Source: Branchiostoma floridae (lineage: Eukaryota; Chordata; Leptocardii; Amphioxiformes; Branchiostomatidae). From it: 64,000 bases of DNA. The notes beneath the pieces are model-generated. The model saw only the letters and a program-made list of their open reading frames with translations. It did not search any database and was not told the DNA's origin. The position numbers and the translations under genes are program-made. Below, piece after piece: positions 1 to 15,200 of the stretch (within the stretch, counting starts at the first letter, position 1; each line of letters begins with the position of its first letter). The stretch covers positions 13,877,349-13,941,348 of the forward strand of contig NC_049990.1 in NCBI RefSeq assembly GCF_000003815.2, written 5' to 3'.

Positions 1-26
1 GGTGTCTGTGTGTCACGAGCACTAAC

Positions 27-239
27 CTGTCTTCCTATCTCGGGCTATCCTGTCCACCAGAGGCTCCAGCCACCCCGTGTTACACTCCACGTGAGCGTCC
101 AGGAAGACCAGCACGGCTCCAGACGCCACGTGTGCGGCCCGGATTCGTGCCCGGGTCAGGCCCTCCCGCCGCCGGGTCCGCACCAGTCTGATTTTGGGCA
201 GGCGTGAGATGTAGTCCTCCAGATCCCATCCGAGATCGA
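27..239 (-). CDS. GALNT coding exon 3: DxH metal-binding segment
   Basis: 213 nt. The acceptor TTTTACAG|TCGATC completes a Val codon, and the donor is ACAG|GTTAGT at 26-25. It encodes LVRTRRREGLTRARIRAA, the family's EGLIRARLxGA segment, and FLDAHVECNTGWLEPL with the catalytic-site DAH. It ends with a one-base codon remainder, so at least one further exon lies outside the window. Confidence 0.9.
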
Positions 240-3200
240 CTGTAAAACATGGCATTTTAATTATTTCATTTCAAGACGGTAATGATTATTTTGGAATAAA
301 GAAACGCACTATGAATGTTAACAGAATGAGCCAGTCACCCCACCCCTGCAAAAACGAATTGCCACCTGACCAATAAGAAGGAGCGATACGCATGTAATTA
401 ACCAATGAGAATAGCACAGAGCTCGAGCCCCGCAGGGAGGAATGATAATGAATGCAGTACAGTAAAGGTTGAACATACCAAGACAGCAAAGTTTTGAATA
501 TTTTCTGTGAAAATGTTGCTTTCAAAATGCAATATGTAATCTCCTTATGTACCAAAGTAGAAATGTTCTTAAATTCGACAACGGAATTCACACGTATAGT
601 ACCAGAAATCTATGCGTCAGTTTGCGTAGACAAGATGATAATGGTGTGTGTATAAATAAATGAATAAATCGGCCACTCAGTGGTTTTATTAGGTGGTTAT
701 AGAAAAGGACCAGGCGTTATGACACCATATACACCAAGGAACAGGCGGTTCATTTACCCTTACCATGTTGATTATCTTATCAGTTTATAGTAGTATACTC
801 TCAACGTGACTCTGCTATACAGATAAAGAAAGGTTTCACATTATAGAGGAAACATTGATGGATTACACGGTCAATGTCAGCAAATCATCTTTAGTTTTTT
901 TCATTATACCTTGAAGTTGTTTGCGAAAAAGTGACCTTATACTGCGAAGTGCTCAGACAGCACTTGTGGTGAGAGGCAGTTATAATTACATGGTAAGATT
1001 GTTTATTCTTCTGTCTCAAACTGGTAAAAAGCATTCACAGGGAAGTGTAGCAGTTTCCTTGTTACAAAGTGCATGTTTTATGTAATTCAGTTTTTTATAT
1101 TATTATTTTATATCAACTGAGGTTTTAACTGTCACTTATGTGATTAGTCTCTGTAAATATTGTACTAGCGTTTAGAATAAGTTGCAGCAAAATGTTCACT
1201 ATGATTAAATTAGACCTCTTCACAAATTTTATATTTCGGTAACAGCACTTTTAAATGCTACAAGTTTTCATTTTTGGTTTATGTTATAGGCTAAACTTTC
1301 TGTCTCAGTATTTTTTCTGTGTTAGGTATTGAAGTTGTTATCATCACTTTATAATTCACTAATTACTGTAAATGCACAGGGGCCTTATTAATTAGCATTT
1401 GGAATTAACTCTTGAAACTTGTAAGTGATAGAAGTTGCTAACTACCCTTTACCTTCACAATGTGCTCTAGGCTTTGTCAACTTTTAGCATATCATGATCA
1501 GTTTCTTCAACAATAAACTATGACACGTTATATTTTGTTGTCTCTCTCGTTTAAATGTTGCTATTTTTGTCTTTCTTCTGTATACAGAACTGATATTTCC
1601 CTTATGCAAATTAGAACACATGTGACATTTACTTCAAACAAATGACACCTATCTAACCAGTTAAATGTACACACTTAAGAAAAATGTCACCGACAAAAGA
1701 CTGCTGAAATGAAGTCTGACCGTTAAAAAAATTATCAACTTGCTTGAGAACTGTGAAAATTTCTAGAGAAATATATAACATATATATATATACATATATA
1801 TATATCGTATATATATATCGTATATAACACACACACATATAACAAATATTGACTGACAGACATTGTGACTGTATAACGACCATAACTTATTTTTTTGCCG
1901 TCTGCAGATGATGTAATGCATGCCATTTACTTGCTGTGGCCTAAGCATTTGTAACATGATGCTATCCTTTGTGTTGTGTAAAACCTACCGAACCGGTTCT
2001 AACCGCCCATCCGGCCTACAGTGCTGATCTGTTTCTGTCGGTGCGAACACTACAACCGAGAAGATCTGTGTAGCTGTAAACACACTGTATTAGTGTATAT
2101 CGGTAAGTGCATTTTGTACTAGCATACCGTATTATAATGAATGCTTTATTTGACATCAAGGTCACATCCAAAAACATCACACTTGCAGTCCTAAGACTGA
2201 ATTGCGGTGAACGTTTAACAATTATCGTCCGCACTACAACACGGTATAAAAGTGAGAAATTCTGTTGTTACAATAGGATTACATAGTAAAGTTATTGAGG
2301 ATTTAGTACAGGAGCCAAGTCCTGAGAGAGGCCTAGAAATGTGATTTCGTTGCACCCACTTTACAGAAAAGGTTTGACCTAATTTTGTGGTAGAGGGGTC
2401 TTTGGTCCATCACCCAGCATGATTTTTATGCTCAAATTGTAGTATCACTTTTTTGCTAGCTAAGCATAAAGGTAGAACACGTATTCTGCACAGGTGGAAA
2501 AATTCAATTTTCCAAGGGGGAGGGGCAAAAAACTAAACATCAATATTTTTCCATCAAAATTGGAAGGCTGGTGCAATTTTTCAAGGGAAATACAAAAATA
2601 GTCATTTTTTCCCAAAATTTTGCCTTTTTCCAAATTTATGGGTCTTAAAAGTTCGATTTCTAAGCATTTTTTTACCAAAAAAAAAGAACTGTTTACTTTG
2701 CAAAATCAGACAATTAATCGTATTACCTATGGGGCCTTGCCTGATGAGTTAGACCTACCGTCCGAATCATACCCTGCATACCAACCTTTAAATCATCAAA
2801 ATCCATCAATGGGATCCGGAGATATGAATGTGTGAATGTTGACACATCTGCCATATTCTATTGCCAATATCGTCGCTAAGGCCGTTGCTAAAGAGGTTTT
2901 GGATCATACTCCACAAAAAAATTGCTACGTAAAACAAACTTTTCCGATGTATTTTGCTCTGGCTATCTCAGTAGAAGTGTAGGGAGGAAATTTGTTATGT
3001 TTAATGTTTGATTGATGCAGAAATACTGTTTTTTAATGTCATTTCTTTCAGAATCATTAGCAAAACTGTTGCTAAGGCCGTTGCTAAGGGCCGGTATTCA
3101 GTCATGTTTCAAGCAAAATACAGCAGCTGAGAGTTCTGACACATTCTGCTCATGTCATCTCGTAAACCATGCATAACTTAAAATACTTTAATTTATTGAT

Positions 3201-6200
3201 TGATTGGTTGGAAATACTAATTGGGGCAATGCATGGGGGATATGAGGATACTTGAAAATAATAATGCTGATTTGACACATTTTTATTGTTGCTCCATAAT
3301 GTCACTAAGTAGGTACCTTATCAAATCGCCGCATACATCTACTGCTATGTCGAGCACAATGAAAAAGGCTCAGCATGGGGGTTATCAGCACACCAGAAAT
3401 GTGATACCATTACACATGGATACAAAACTCACACGAATCTGCATGGGGGTATGTTATCAGGACACCAGAAATGTGATAACACAGGACACATGGATACAAA
3501 ACTATGCCATATACAACGTATTGCAAAGTCTCTGACAAACATCTATGTTAGAATGGATATCATTGGATCTGCAAAATACACCAACACACAAGAATTAGCA
3601 AATACTTCTGAAACACATATTAACAAAAAGAAGTTCATTTTTTTTACCCAAGGAGCTTTCACCACAAGAGTACAGTAGTTTACGACGTCCGACTTAAAAT
3701 GAACCCGGGGCCCGGCCGGCCGTACTCCAATGTACCCCGGGAGCCACAGGGTATTCAATGGTGCCACGTACGGGTCACGCCCGAAAATGAAAAAAAAAAC
3801 AGCATGTGAACTACCCGGCAGGCCCCGTTGTACAATTGCGACAAAAGTCATAACCCAAATAATCAACTAAAATCAGTCAATTTTAGTATCTTAGACTATC
3901 AAAGTGGGCCACGGTCCTGTAGAGGAATTATTTTTAGTTCGGCCCAAACTGTATCATGTGTCAGTGGACAGACCAGTCCGTACCACTTTTCCACCTTCGG
4001 CAATTCCTCCCAATTGTCTGTGTGGATTGTCTGGGAAGGTTGTCTAGCCGCTTAATTACACAAAAAATAACCGCATCACCCCATACTCACAGATAAAAGC
4101 GCGGTTGAAATGGCATTTACTTGTATTCAAGCGCGCCACATATCAAAGAACGCAAGAAATAAATATGTACAAAATATCTAATACATTGTAGTTTCTTTCA
4201 GAATATTAGTATTTTCCTTGCTAACTTGGTTGCTTTCTAGTACTATAGCTCAAAATGAGGACTATATTTGAAAGTTCCGCGGATGAATACATGTAGTGTG
4301 ATGTGGTGAGAAAAAATATTAAGAAGACCGGTCCGGCTGTGTACAGACTATTTCCCGACCCGTCTACAAAAGGTAAGCACATTTTCGCTACGTAACATAG
4401 TTCTGCATTTTGTTTCCAAAATTGTTTTAATTCTGTTCAGTTCAGACATCTTTTAGACGTCTTAAATATTCTTGAAGTATGCCATCCCTGTTTGCAGGCA
4501 CCTGCGTAGTATCTATACTACATTTAAGTTTTAATATTTTCTTGCCCTGTCGGCCATGCGTTCTTGCAGTGTTCTAGACTACTTTCAGTTATAACTACAG
4601 TAAATGTTAACCGTATTTCCAAGCTAAGCATATGTGGATTTCTAGTCTGTTTCGTGTACAGTTAGGGGTGTTCTGTATCTTTAAGTAAGTGGAAGTGGGT
4701 CGACAACGTTTCGTAGGTAGCAGTAGTATTACCGTGTCCATTAAAGTGAAACGGAGCATAAGTTATGCTCCGTTTCTTTTTAATGGACACGGTAATACTA
4801 CTACTACCTACGAGTGTCATAGGCGTTATAGAACTGTAGTTATGTAGATGCCATACTTTGTACCCCGTACAATTGTTGTGCAATAAAGTTATCATTATAA
4901 TTTAGTTACAATTATAGAATTCTATCATAGTTAGGCATTTCTAAACATTTCATTAGAATTCTGTCCATTGGGTACGATTTCCTTTCCTTAACTTATAGCA
5001 TACTCAGGAAAGTCGAAAGCACAGGCACGTATTTGCAAGGAGGTCATACTCAACTTTAGGCTCCCCGTAAACTGAAATATACGCACAAATGTAACCGACA
5101 CATATATTCACTACTGTAAGATACGCGTTACGTACGTTTAGTAGTGGGGCATACAAAACCTGCCACATACAAAAGCATGTAACTCCCCTTCCCATAAAAC
5201 TCTACTGGTCATTTCGGCCAATATGAAATGAAGTGGATTTATCAACTTTCCTCATTAATCATGCAAATTAGCTGTTGATTTGCATTATTAGTATTTCATT
5301 GTGTACATTGTTACTTGGGCTATCTACATAGCTAAAATCATGACGATCCATCAACACGTTCTCGAGTTATTCTCGTCCAAAGTTTGAAAGGAAATCGGCG
5401 GCTGCAGTTCCAAACAAGCCGCTAGGGGGTGCAAAATTACAGCACTTACTCTGTCCCAAGGGCTATCTACCACTCAAAAATCACAACCACAGCATGTCCA
5501 GAACTCGAGATATAAAAAAAAATGAGGTTCTGCTGCAGAACCTTAGCAAGCCGCTAGGGGGCCCATTATTGAACTTGACCTTCGTTTTCCCGACCCCCTA
5601 CCTACCTACTAAATATCATCAGAATCTATGTAAGGCTTCTCGAATTATGATGTTAACACACACATAATGGCAGTGGTTAAGAACAGATTTTAGTATGATC
5701 AATCCTACATTCTGAGTGGTTCAGGTAATTTCCAATGTTACCTGCACCTGTGCAGAAAAAGGTATTTCGAGCCCTACATTACTCTGCAAACAAAATTACA
5801 CCAGAAAACGCTTTTACAATAAATAAAAACCAATTTGCACATGTACATATGCCTAAGATTGTGTCCTATGCTTGTGTAAAAGGAACTTTCCTGGAAAAAT
5901 GGTTTTATGCGCTTTAGTTGCTTTAGCTTTAATGATTTGCCAGTTTGCAAAAGTTTACGTCTTTTGCATTGGAACATGACCAGAGCTGAGGTCTGCACTT
6001 AATACTAGCATACACTGTATTTCAAAGCACCAGGCAGTGCCACACGCCTTTCTGTTCTGTCCCCCCATACCAGTGGCCATACATTCTGTACTTTCATGCG
6101 GTCTATGTGCTGTTGAACGCATCAAAAAAGTTGAACTTGTAATATGCTTGGTTGTGTCTCACCCTCTGGGCTAAAACCACAGCTTGCCATCAGCTCCCCT

Positions 6201-9200
6201 AACGTGCTGCATCTCCTTGACCATTTGTACAGCATCAGCTTTCTGGCCAAACATAGTCTCCCCCATGTTAGTGAGATTACTCATACATGTACATGTCTTC
6301 ATCTTGTCTGACATCCGTTGGCTGCCTTTGACAGTCGGGACTGCCCAGCCCTCAATGACAGCCCTTTGTGACGGTGCGAATAAGCCAGGACCACGAGCTA
6401 TAATCCGGTCGCAGTTTGTGTATGGCTGACAGAGTTGGTAAATCATGTGTCCTTGGCAAACACCAAAAGCTATCCAGGCTATTGTAATATCTTTATCAGT
6501 TTCAGACAGGCATTCACATGACTTGACACCTTCCCTTTTTTGTCTTGCACGCTCTTTGTTGTTTCACTGACGTACATCTTAGGTGAGTCTTCAGTGATGC
6601 TATCTTGCAGTTGCAAATGCCATTGCCTGTCTGTGGGTCTGAGAAGTCAAACTTTCAAAGTGAAGAACTGAAAGGCAACAAAGATAACACTCAGCATTGC
6701 CTGGTCTATACAATCCTTTTGTTGCCTCCATAAAAAATAGGGGTATTTTTTTTAATTTACGACGAATTACGTGTCTGTGTTTGTGTTTCCTGATATTTGT
6801 GGTCGGCATAACTTTAGAACCTCTGGATGGATTGTGGTGATGTTTCGTATGTGAATAGGTGTTGAAAGGACAAAGGTTAAGATAGATTATGGGTCCCCTG
6901 GTGTGTGAACTTGGTACTACAGCATGCTTAGGTCTTTTGTATCTGTAATGTCCAGGACACTTCTATGATCATGATATTTTAGTGGCAGGTAGTTCTTGAT
7001 ACAAGACAGATGCTGTGCAGGTTAAGGCCCCTAGCAGCTTGCTCTAGGAGCTGGAATATAATTTTTAGAACATTAATAAGGATACTAGTATTAGTGGTAA
7101 TTAAACAAAGTAATACGCAGTCGGTCCACAATGACAGATCACGATAGTGAGGATATGATTTATATAAATGTTGAGGAAAATCTGTAATTCTAGTGTTTTA
7201 CATGAGAGGACTTTTATATATATACACATAAGTATAACTCATGGCAGTGAAACATTGAGAATTTGCGACTTAACCCTATTCAGACCGGGCTTTTTTGGTC
7301 ATCCCTGGACGGGGGGGGGTTTGAGGCCCTCCACTTCTAAGTCCTATAACTCTAAATCGACGTGCCGTAAGGCCACCAAATTTTCAGGACATGATTTCGA
7401 CATATTATCTGACAAGTATGTGACGTTTGACGTTACGTTGACGTAAGATGACGTAATTATGACGTCATCAATTTGATTACATTGGCCAAACCCATGAAAA
7501 ATGGGTATTCTCAGAAAACTTCAAGTTATGCTGCAAAAATGTAACAACAAGTGCAGATAACAGAATGATAATGTTAATTACGACTTGCGTTGCCAATAGC
7601 AACATCAATGACGTCAATATGACGTCATAAAATGACGTCATGCACATCTAAGATACAAGTTGGGCTCCGCCATATTATATCCACCACCTTGAATTTTTAA
7701 AAATACTTTTTTTGCAACAAATAATCACAAAGGGTAATGGAAATAGACTAAAGTCATTCATTTAGATGGTTTTTGATGAAAAAAATACCAGGTAGTTGCA
7801 AATTTTATGGGATAATTAGCTTGTTTTTCTTGATCTGGCCATTCCGTCCGCCATCTTGGATTTTGGGCTGATGACGTCATCAAATTAGCATAATTTATGC
7901 ATATATAATTATGAAAGATATGCTGAATAATATAAGATTTTATTTATGTAACAAAATCACAGTAATATAGCAAATAAATTTGAAAAATACATTGTTAGAA
8001 CCAAAAATAGTGATTTTTGGCAAAACTGCCTGTAAACAAACGGTTGCCATGGCAACAAGAAAAAATGGAAAATTTGTCAAACTTCGTAGAATTGTTGCCA
8101 ACAATATTTTAGGAAAATTCATTAAATTTGGTGGCTCTAGCGTAAGCCGTTCTGGCGTTATAGGACATCGAAGTTAGCGCGGGCCTCAACCCCCCCCCCC
8201 CCGTCTGAATAGGGTTAACATTAACAGATACTAATGATGCAAATAAGATTCTAGTTTGCATAATGTCAAAATATCATAATTTCATTGTAGTAACTGTTTG
8301 GGATAACAAAATTGTTCCATGTGTAAGTTAGAGTTAAATGCGTAAAATGTGCAAGTCAGTTGCTCCAGACCCTTGCGATTTCCTGTCTATTGTAAGCTCC
8401 TCGCAAATCATCCCTTAGGTGCGAAGAGAGTAGTGGGTCCACCCAATACCTGTCTTGTTGGCAGTTGTTTAAAAAAATGCACAAAACTCTTCACATCATA
8501 CTTGCCATACGTCCCCCTGTGTGATTACTGCAGCCACGTGCCAGCTCCTTCCGCGCTTTTTAAATAAGTCTGTCATCTGCTCTCTGGACTTTAATGGAAG
8601 GAATTAATATTTCATGGCCCAGTCCATGACAACCAGAGCCGATTGCTAATATATCTACCTGTTGTAAAGAAGACTGGCAAGATCCTGGTAAACTCCTCCT
8701 AGCAAATTGGACTTCCAGCTGTATATGGCTTAATATGATTGTTCAAATCTAAGCACAGTCCACTCGAGTATTCCTCTGTGTTTTGTACTTCAGAAAGACT
8801 ACTGTCTATCTCAGCACATCCTTCAGAGACAATCTCAATTATTAATTAATCTCATGGCTATGGTTGTTTGTGAGTCAGTTCTTACAGTTGACGGTGCTTA
8901 CCACCGTTCCTATAAACCCTAAAATGGGCCACACACTGGTGCATACATGTATTAAGCGGGGGGCCAGTCTACTGTTTGTGTTATTGTTAGTGTGTGTAAT
9001 GCTATCACACTCTTTCCTAAATGTTGCGTGGTAGGAAGAGAAGGCATTGTGTCCAACTTTTAAAGTTACTTTGGTATGACACTGTCAGGTATCAAACTCA
9101 CAACCTACCAACACTGCGCGAAAAGGCAGATTTCCGCTTGGCAAACCCGTGTACACATGCAAGTAAATTCAGGGTTTCCACGGGTTTCAACGGGTGTCCA

Positions 9201-12200
9201 CTGTGCGAACGTGACGTGCCCCCACATGGGGCACCCGTGTAAACCCGTGTAACGGACCACTGGCGTGTCCATAACGTGCCCTTCCTGTGGAAACCCGTGT
9301 GCACTAGCTGTGCCACCTTAGTAGACTTGTGCGTACGCGTGGAAACTAATGACGTATGCTTTTGTTCGCGAATGAGTGGTACATAACTTGGCGGCTAATT
9401 ATCACCTAATTATCTCCCCTGGCCTCGACTGAACCGTAATTACCCCCTTTGTCATTAAAAGCAGCGTCATTTTCACTGCCCCGGGCTTTCCCAGCCGAAA
9501 AATTTACCCTCCCAAGTTTTCCCTTCCCCTGTATATACTAGTAGTGTATTTGCTTTTATTCGTTCTGAATTGTTTATTTTTTCGTTATTTTTCGTTTTAT
9601 TTTTGCCTTGCCGCGCCAGCGGCATGGCCTTGTGGCCACTATTTTCTTGGTTGGATGGTTGGATGGTTGGATCGATGGTTCAAACAATGTTAACCCAGCC
9701 CTTCCAAAGGCCCTTCCAAAGGCCCTTCCCAGTTCTCTTTCTCGTGGACAAACTTACGGCTTAGGCGACCAACAGTACATCCCCGTCAAGCTTTATACCT
9801 CCCCTTTACGCATTTGATAACAGTTGTGGTCGGTACTGAAAGCCTCTTAAATCTGGTTACATCGAATGAATGAAGCGTTCGTATATGGTGATATTTCAGA
9901 TCCATTGGAGTAAAATATAATCAAGTGAATTATCTCGTATAATAATTTGCATTACCTATTCATAAAGATGAAATAAATGCCTAATTAGACCAATGCAATG
10001 CATGTGAATATATAAGTAGGCAATGACGTCATCGAAACGTCTCAAGAACGTTTGACTATGTATTTCAACGCTACCACGAAAACCCTCTGCCGTACGGCGA
10101 TCCGTAAATTTACTACCATCTTCCCACACCCGCGGTACAAAAACTATCCGGTTCTAGAGGCAAATTTACCCATCAAAATAAAGGATATAAGTTTCTCTTT
10201 CTTGTGATGTGTTTCTTTTGCTTGAAAATTGTTTAAAACGCCAGAAATTTGCCGGTGAAAACGGCGCGCCGTAAGCGGGGAGGCCGGAGCGTCGGATCGT
10301 GGTTCCACACTTCCGGCTGTTTTGATGTCATCGGCAAGTTTCTAGCATTCACGAAGGCGAAGCGCCGAGCTGTTTTCCCCGACGATCGCCCCGATTTGGC
10401 CGGGCGGCGGCGCGCCTTGCGGCGATCCAAACGCGCCAAATTTTGGGCCGCGTGCCCCTCAGAAACGGAGGATATGTGACTAAAGCGGCACAAATAGAAC
10501 CTTTTTTGACGCTATGGATGAAGAATTTCAAGGTAAAATACTTGATACAATTTGTAGTGTTTGGGGGAGGGGGGCATGTTGAAGAAAATGTGCTTTTGAA
10601 CAATTTTTTCTCAAGTCAATCCCAGCAATATAATTTCTATGCAGTGTTTCTTTATCCATGTTTTAGTCATGAAACTTACATGTATGTAAAATGTTTCTTA
10701 GTAATTTTTTCTTATTAGTTTATTGCTTTCTTTAGCATATTTTACAACTTGTCCTAATAAATTTAGTGTTTACACAATGTCTACCTATTGATATTTTATC
10801 TCTTATTAGTACAAACATCTGTCTTCTATATTTTATTACAAATGTATCTAAGTGTAAAGTTGTACTGTTGATACAGTGTAACATCATGGCTCAACATGAA
10901 AATAATGCGACATATTCACACACTTACCTTTCACCTTGACCAAGTTGACCTTGTTATAAGGCAATTAATATTGCTGATATTCTATAGATGTGACATTGTT
11001 GGTAATATAAGATACCATAATGTTGTGTACATTGCAAAAGTATATGAAGTATGATATTTAATCTTGTACAATGCGACTCAACTGGTGCAAAAAACACCAT
11101 TGACTGTAACCCAAAATGTGAACTTTTAAACCCAAATTTACTTATTTCTTAAAGAATAAGGTAAGATGACAATTATTGTGTGAAAGGACACCAGTGGGTG
11201 CTGCATACATCGACCCTGTGTAAAAGCATAATAAAATGCCATGAATGTTCAGAACTCTGTGGAGTGATTCTATGTAGTACATATTACGGGGAAATAAGAT
11301 AAAACAAGCTTTGCAGCCTTTACTTACCTTTTCATCACCCCTCAAAAAAGGTATTTTTTTGATTTTCATCGTTTATCGCGCAGCCGGCCATATCTGAGGG
11401 TAGGTTTTGGCAACTTTGTGGAGCCATATCTCAGCAACCCTTCAAGATATTCGCTTCATCTAAAAAGCATTTTACTCCTCTTGGTTAGCTCTTTCAGAAA
11501 CAGTAAAAACAGTCCTGGTCATTGTATTGTGTTTTTGCCAAGGCACAGCATTTTGCCTTGCCGGGCTTGAAGTGCTGACCTACTTTTTCCTGACGATATC
11601 CCTAACACGCGGCAAGGCACAATTTTTTAAAAAAGATTTCTTGTTTAAGATTCGACCGCTCCTGACGCGTTCCTTCATATGTACTTAGTGCTGTCGCTCC
11701 TTTGGCTTCCAAAGGTTCGTCGGTCCACCATCCTGCTGTTTAGGGGTTGTTATCCGCAGTCGCTCCACTCCAGGACGTTATAGACGTTGTCCTTGCTCCA
11801 CTGTGCAATAGCTCCAAATTTGATGACAAAAAAATTCCTGTAGGTCTCTTGAATTCAGCATTCCTGCTCTGTACATTATGATGTCCAAGTGTCCTTTTAG
11901 ACAAACAGTTGCTAGTCAAGAGCAATATACATTTATCACATAGTCGTTGCAGAATTCCAAGCGCGGACGTGCAAGTTCGTAACAGTGGTATCCAATCCAT
12001 CGTAACATGGTGTAGGGCCTCCATGGAGCCGAGGGAACTCCAAATCACCCAAGTCGGCCGGACATAAACTTGCGTACTACGTAGAGTTAACAGGCAGGGG
12101 CGCGTCTGACGATCCGAGCGGCGGGGAACACCATACCCCACCCACAGAGAGCCCGCTCGGCCCTCGGTACACTGGGTAATGGTCGGGAGGACAGTTGTTG

Positions 12201-15200
12201 CTCTAAAAGTAGCATATGGTCCCATGGCACTAGCAGTAGGATTCAATTCGATGGCAAGATAATGTCCGGTCTTGACGTAGAATCATTCCCAAGCTCTCAA
12301 TAAGTTTACCTGCGCTGTTTGTCGTGCGATCAAATACTTAGCTATCGGACGGTCTGCGCAGCGTGAAAGCACTCTGAATGAAAAGACAACCGTCACAGGT
12401 TTGAAAATTGGGACACGTGTGTTGATTGGTCCTCATTTCCAAACACCAACCTCATGTGTGAAATACGATTGGCTACTTCGGATGGGTATTTGAATACAAA
12501 CAGACAGAATAACTCATTGTATATACTATTTGTGTGTATGTCACATCAAGGAGTATTCTTAGTTCACTAAAGGAAGCTTGAGCTTTTCTTGTGTATCATT
12601 GTTTTATTAAATATACAAATCGCAAAAGTTCTAATATTCTTTAAACATACCTTGGGCTTTAGATAAATCATTTGTGTCTGCTGAAAGCCTACCAACCAAA
12701 ACAAAAGATTATCGACCAACTACACTCTGTGTATGTAGCCCCCCCCCCCGCTAAACTCCCTTCCATGGCAAACTTACTTTCCCGTTTTTTTTAGAAAACC
12801 CTAGTCCACATTGAAAATCGCGAACCAGCCCCCATAAAATAGAATTCATCCCTCCTCGTAGCCTGCGAAGGAGGCTATGAGACACGAGCGTCTGGACGCC
12901 ATGTTTCCAAAACAAAACAATGAAATGTGTATTAGGGGATGGGTGCTTGTGGAAGTCCAGTAGTTAACCTTCTTGCTTTTCACCTCCTTGTTTTCACCTT
13001 GCTTTAATACTTGACTCTATTGGTCGGTATTACACACTTGTGACAGACATTTGCTGAGTTCATTAGTATTCAACTGGCGGGTCAAACTTCCGCCCCTCAA
13101 TATTCAACCAAAAACCAAGCTAGGCAGACAATCTCCATAATACCGATATAAACCAAAAATTACACTGTGAAAGTGAACTATACAAATATTGAAGTTCTCC
13201 ATAACCAAATTATCTTTGTAAAAGTTTGAATAGATTTTTTTCGACAAACAAGTACAATGCAAATCCAACACGGTGTCGCAATGCGGCGTTAATATACTGT
13301 ATAAACAAAGCCGACCGACCAAAGAACAACACTTTCAATCTAATAGAATCTATGCATTGATAGGCGCCGCACACCAGGTTTAAGCCTAGATGACAATCAA
13401 CTCTTGTAATGTTGCTTTGAAAACAATTCATATCATAAGTTACAGAAATCGGGCACACTCCGTTAAAATTGAATATGTGGAGTGGTGACTTTAATCTTAC
13501 ACGCTATCTGTATATAGGGGTAAAATAGTTTGCTGAGTTTCGTGTATACGGCACGATCGTGTTGCATATCTTATTTCACGTGCTGTTGGCGTCGGTTTCG
13601 TTATTGACTTTCCCACAAGTACATACCGACATGTGGCAAGGGTTCTTGGTATTTTTACTTTACAATTCACATAACTGAATTATCAGACACTTCTCAGCTC
13701 TCCATTGTTTACGATAATTGTTCAACACGAGAAGTGTGCAATGGTGGCACGCGTGGACTCTTCGCGTGCCCTATCGTGCGCACAGGTTTTCAATGTTGGG
13801 GCACGCGGGAACAGGCAGCCCTTGGAAACCCGTGCCCACGGCGAGGACGCGCCAGGTTTCACCATCGTGCGCAATGTTGGGAACTCGTGGAAATTTGCCT
13901 TTTCGTGTAGTGCAAGGTGAATACTCCGTTGGCCTTCGCACCTGTAGTATACCAGCACTGATCCTAATTTATCAAGCAATGTGCACACACTTAATAAGAT
14001 TCTCCTTTTGTTATTCACATTACGTTTGTTAATTGGTCTTTCTAAATAAATTGTTAATATATGAAATAGCTCTGTTCCCGTGTAACTTGTAATTAAAATA
14101 CCATGCAGATCCGTGTGCAAACTGTTTTTTTTTTGCAGATCCCATATACTGTTTCATTCTAACACAGATGTTTGTTGGGGATCCTATTTGGCAATATGTT
14201 CTATTTAACACAGTTTTGTATCCACGGCATCACATTTCTTGTGTCCTGATAAACCCCATGCAGATCCGTGTGAGTTTGCATCCATGTGTCCTGTGTAATC
14301 ACATTTCTGGTGTCCTGATAACCCCCATGCAGAGCCTTTTTCATTGTGCTCAACATAGCAGTAGATATATGCGGCGATTTAATAAGGTACCTACTTAGTG
14401 ACATTAGGGAGGAACAATAAAAATACGTAAAATCAGCGTAATTCTTTTCAAGTATCCTTATATCCCCCATGCAGAGCCCCAATTGATATTTCCAATCAAC
14501 CAATCAATCAAACAATTGAAGTATTTTAAGTTATGTATGGTTTACGACATGACATGAGCAGAATGTGCCAGAAATCTTGACTCTCAGCTGCTGTATTTTG
14601 CTTGAAACATGACTAAATGCCCCTTAGCAACGGCCTTAGCAACAGTTTTGCTAATGATTCTGAAAGAAATGACGTTAAAAAACAGTATTCCTGCATCTAT
14701 TTAACAATAAACATAACAAATTTTCTCCTTAGACTTCTACTGACATAACCAGAGCAAAATACATCGGAAAAGTTTGTTCTGCATAGCAGTTTTGTTGTGG
14801 AGTATGATCCAAAACCTCCTTAGCAACGGCCTTAGCAACGGCCTTAGCGACGATATTGGCAATAGAATATGGCAGATGTGTCAACATTCACACATTCATA
14901 TCTCCGGATCGCATCGACGGATTTTGATGATTTAAAGGTTGATATGGAGGGTATGATTTGGACGGTAGGTCTAACTCATCAGGCAAGGCCCCGTAGGTAG
15001 CACAATTAATTGTCTGATTTTGCAAAGTAAACAGTTCGTTTTTTGGTACAAAAAATGCCTAAAAATCGAACTTTTAAGACCCATAACTTTTGGACAAACG
15101 TAAAATTTGGGGGAAAAATTAACATTAATGTATTTCCCATGAAAAGTTGTACCAGCCTACCAATTTTGATGGAAAAATATTGATGTTTAGTTTTTTGCCC

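Noticed and set aside
3690-3790. GC-rich patch as a CpG-island promoter
   Set aside because: Only about 100 bp, no start codon or conserved exon nearby, inside a large intron.
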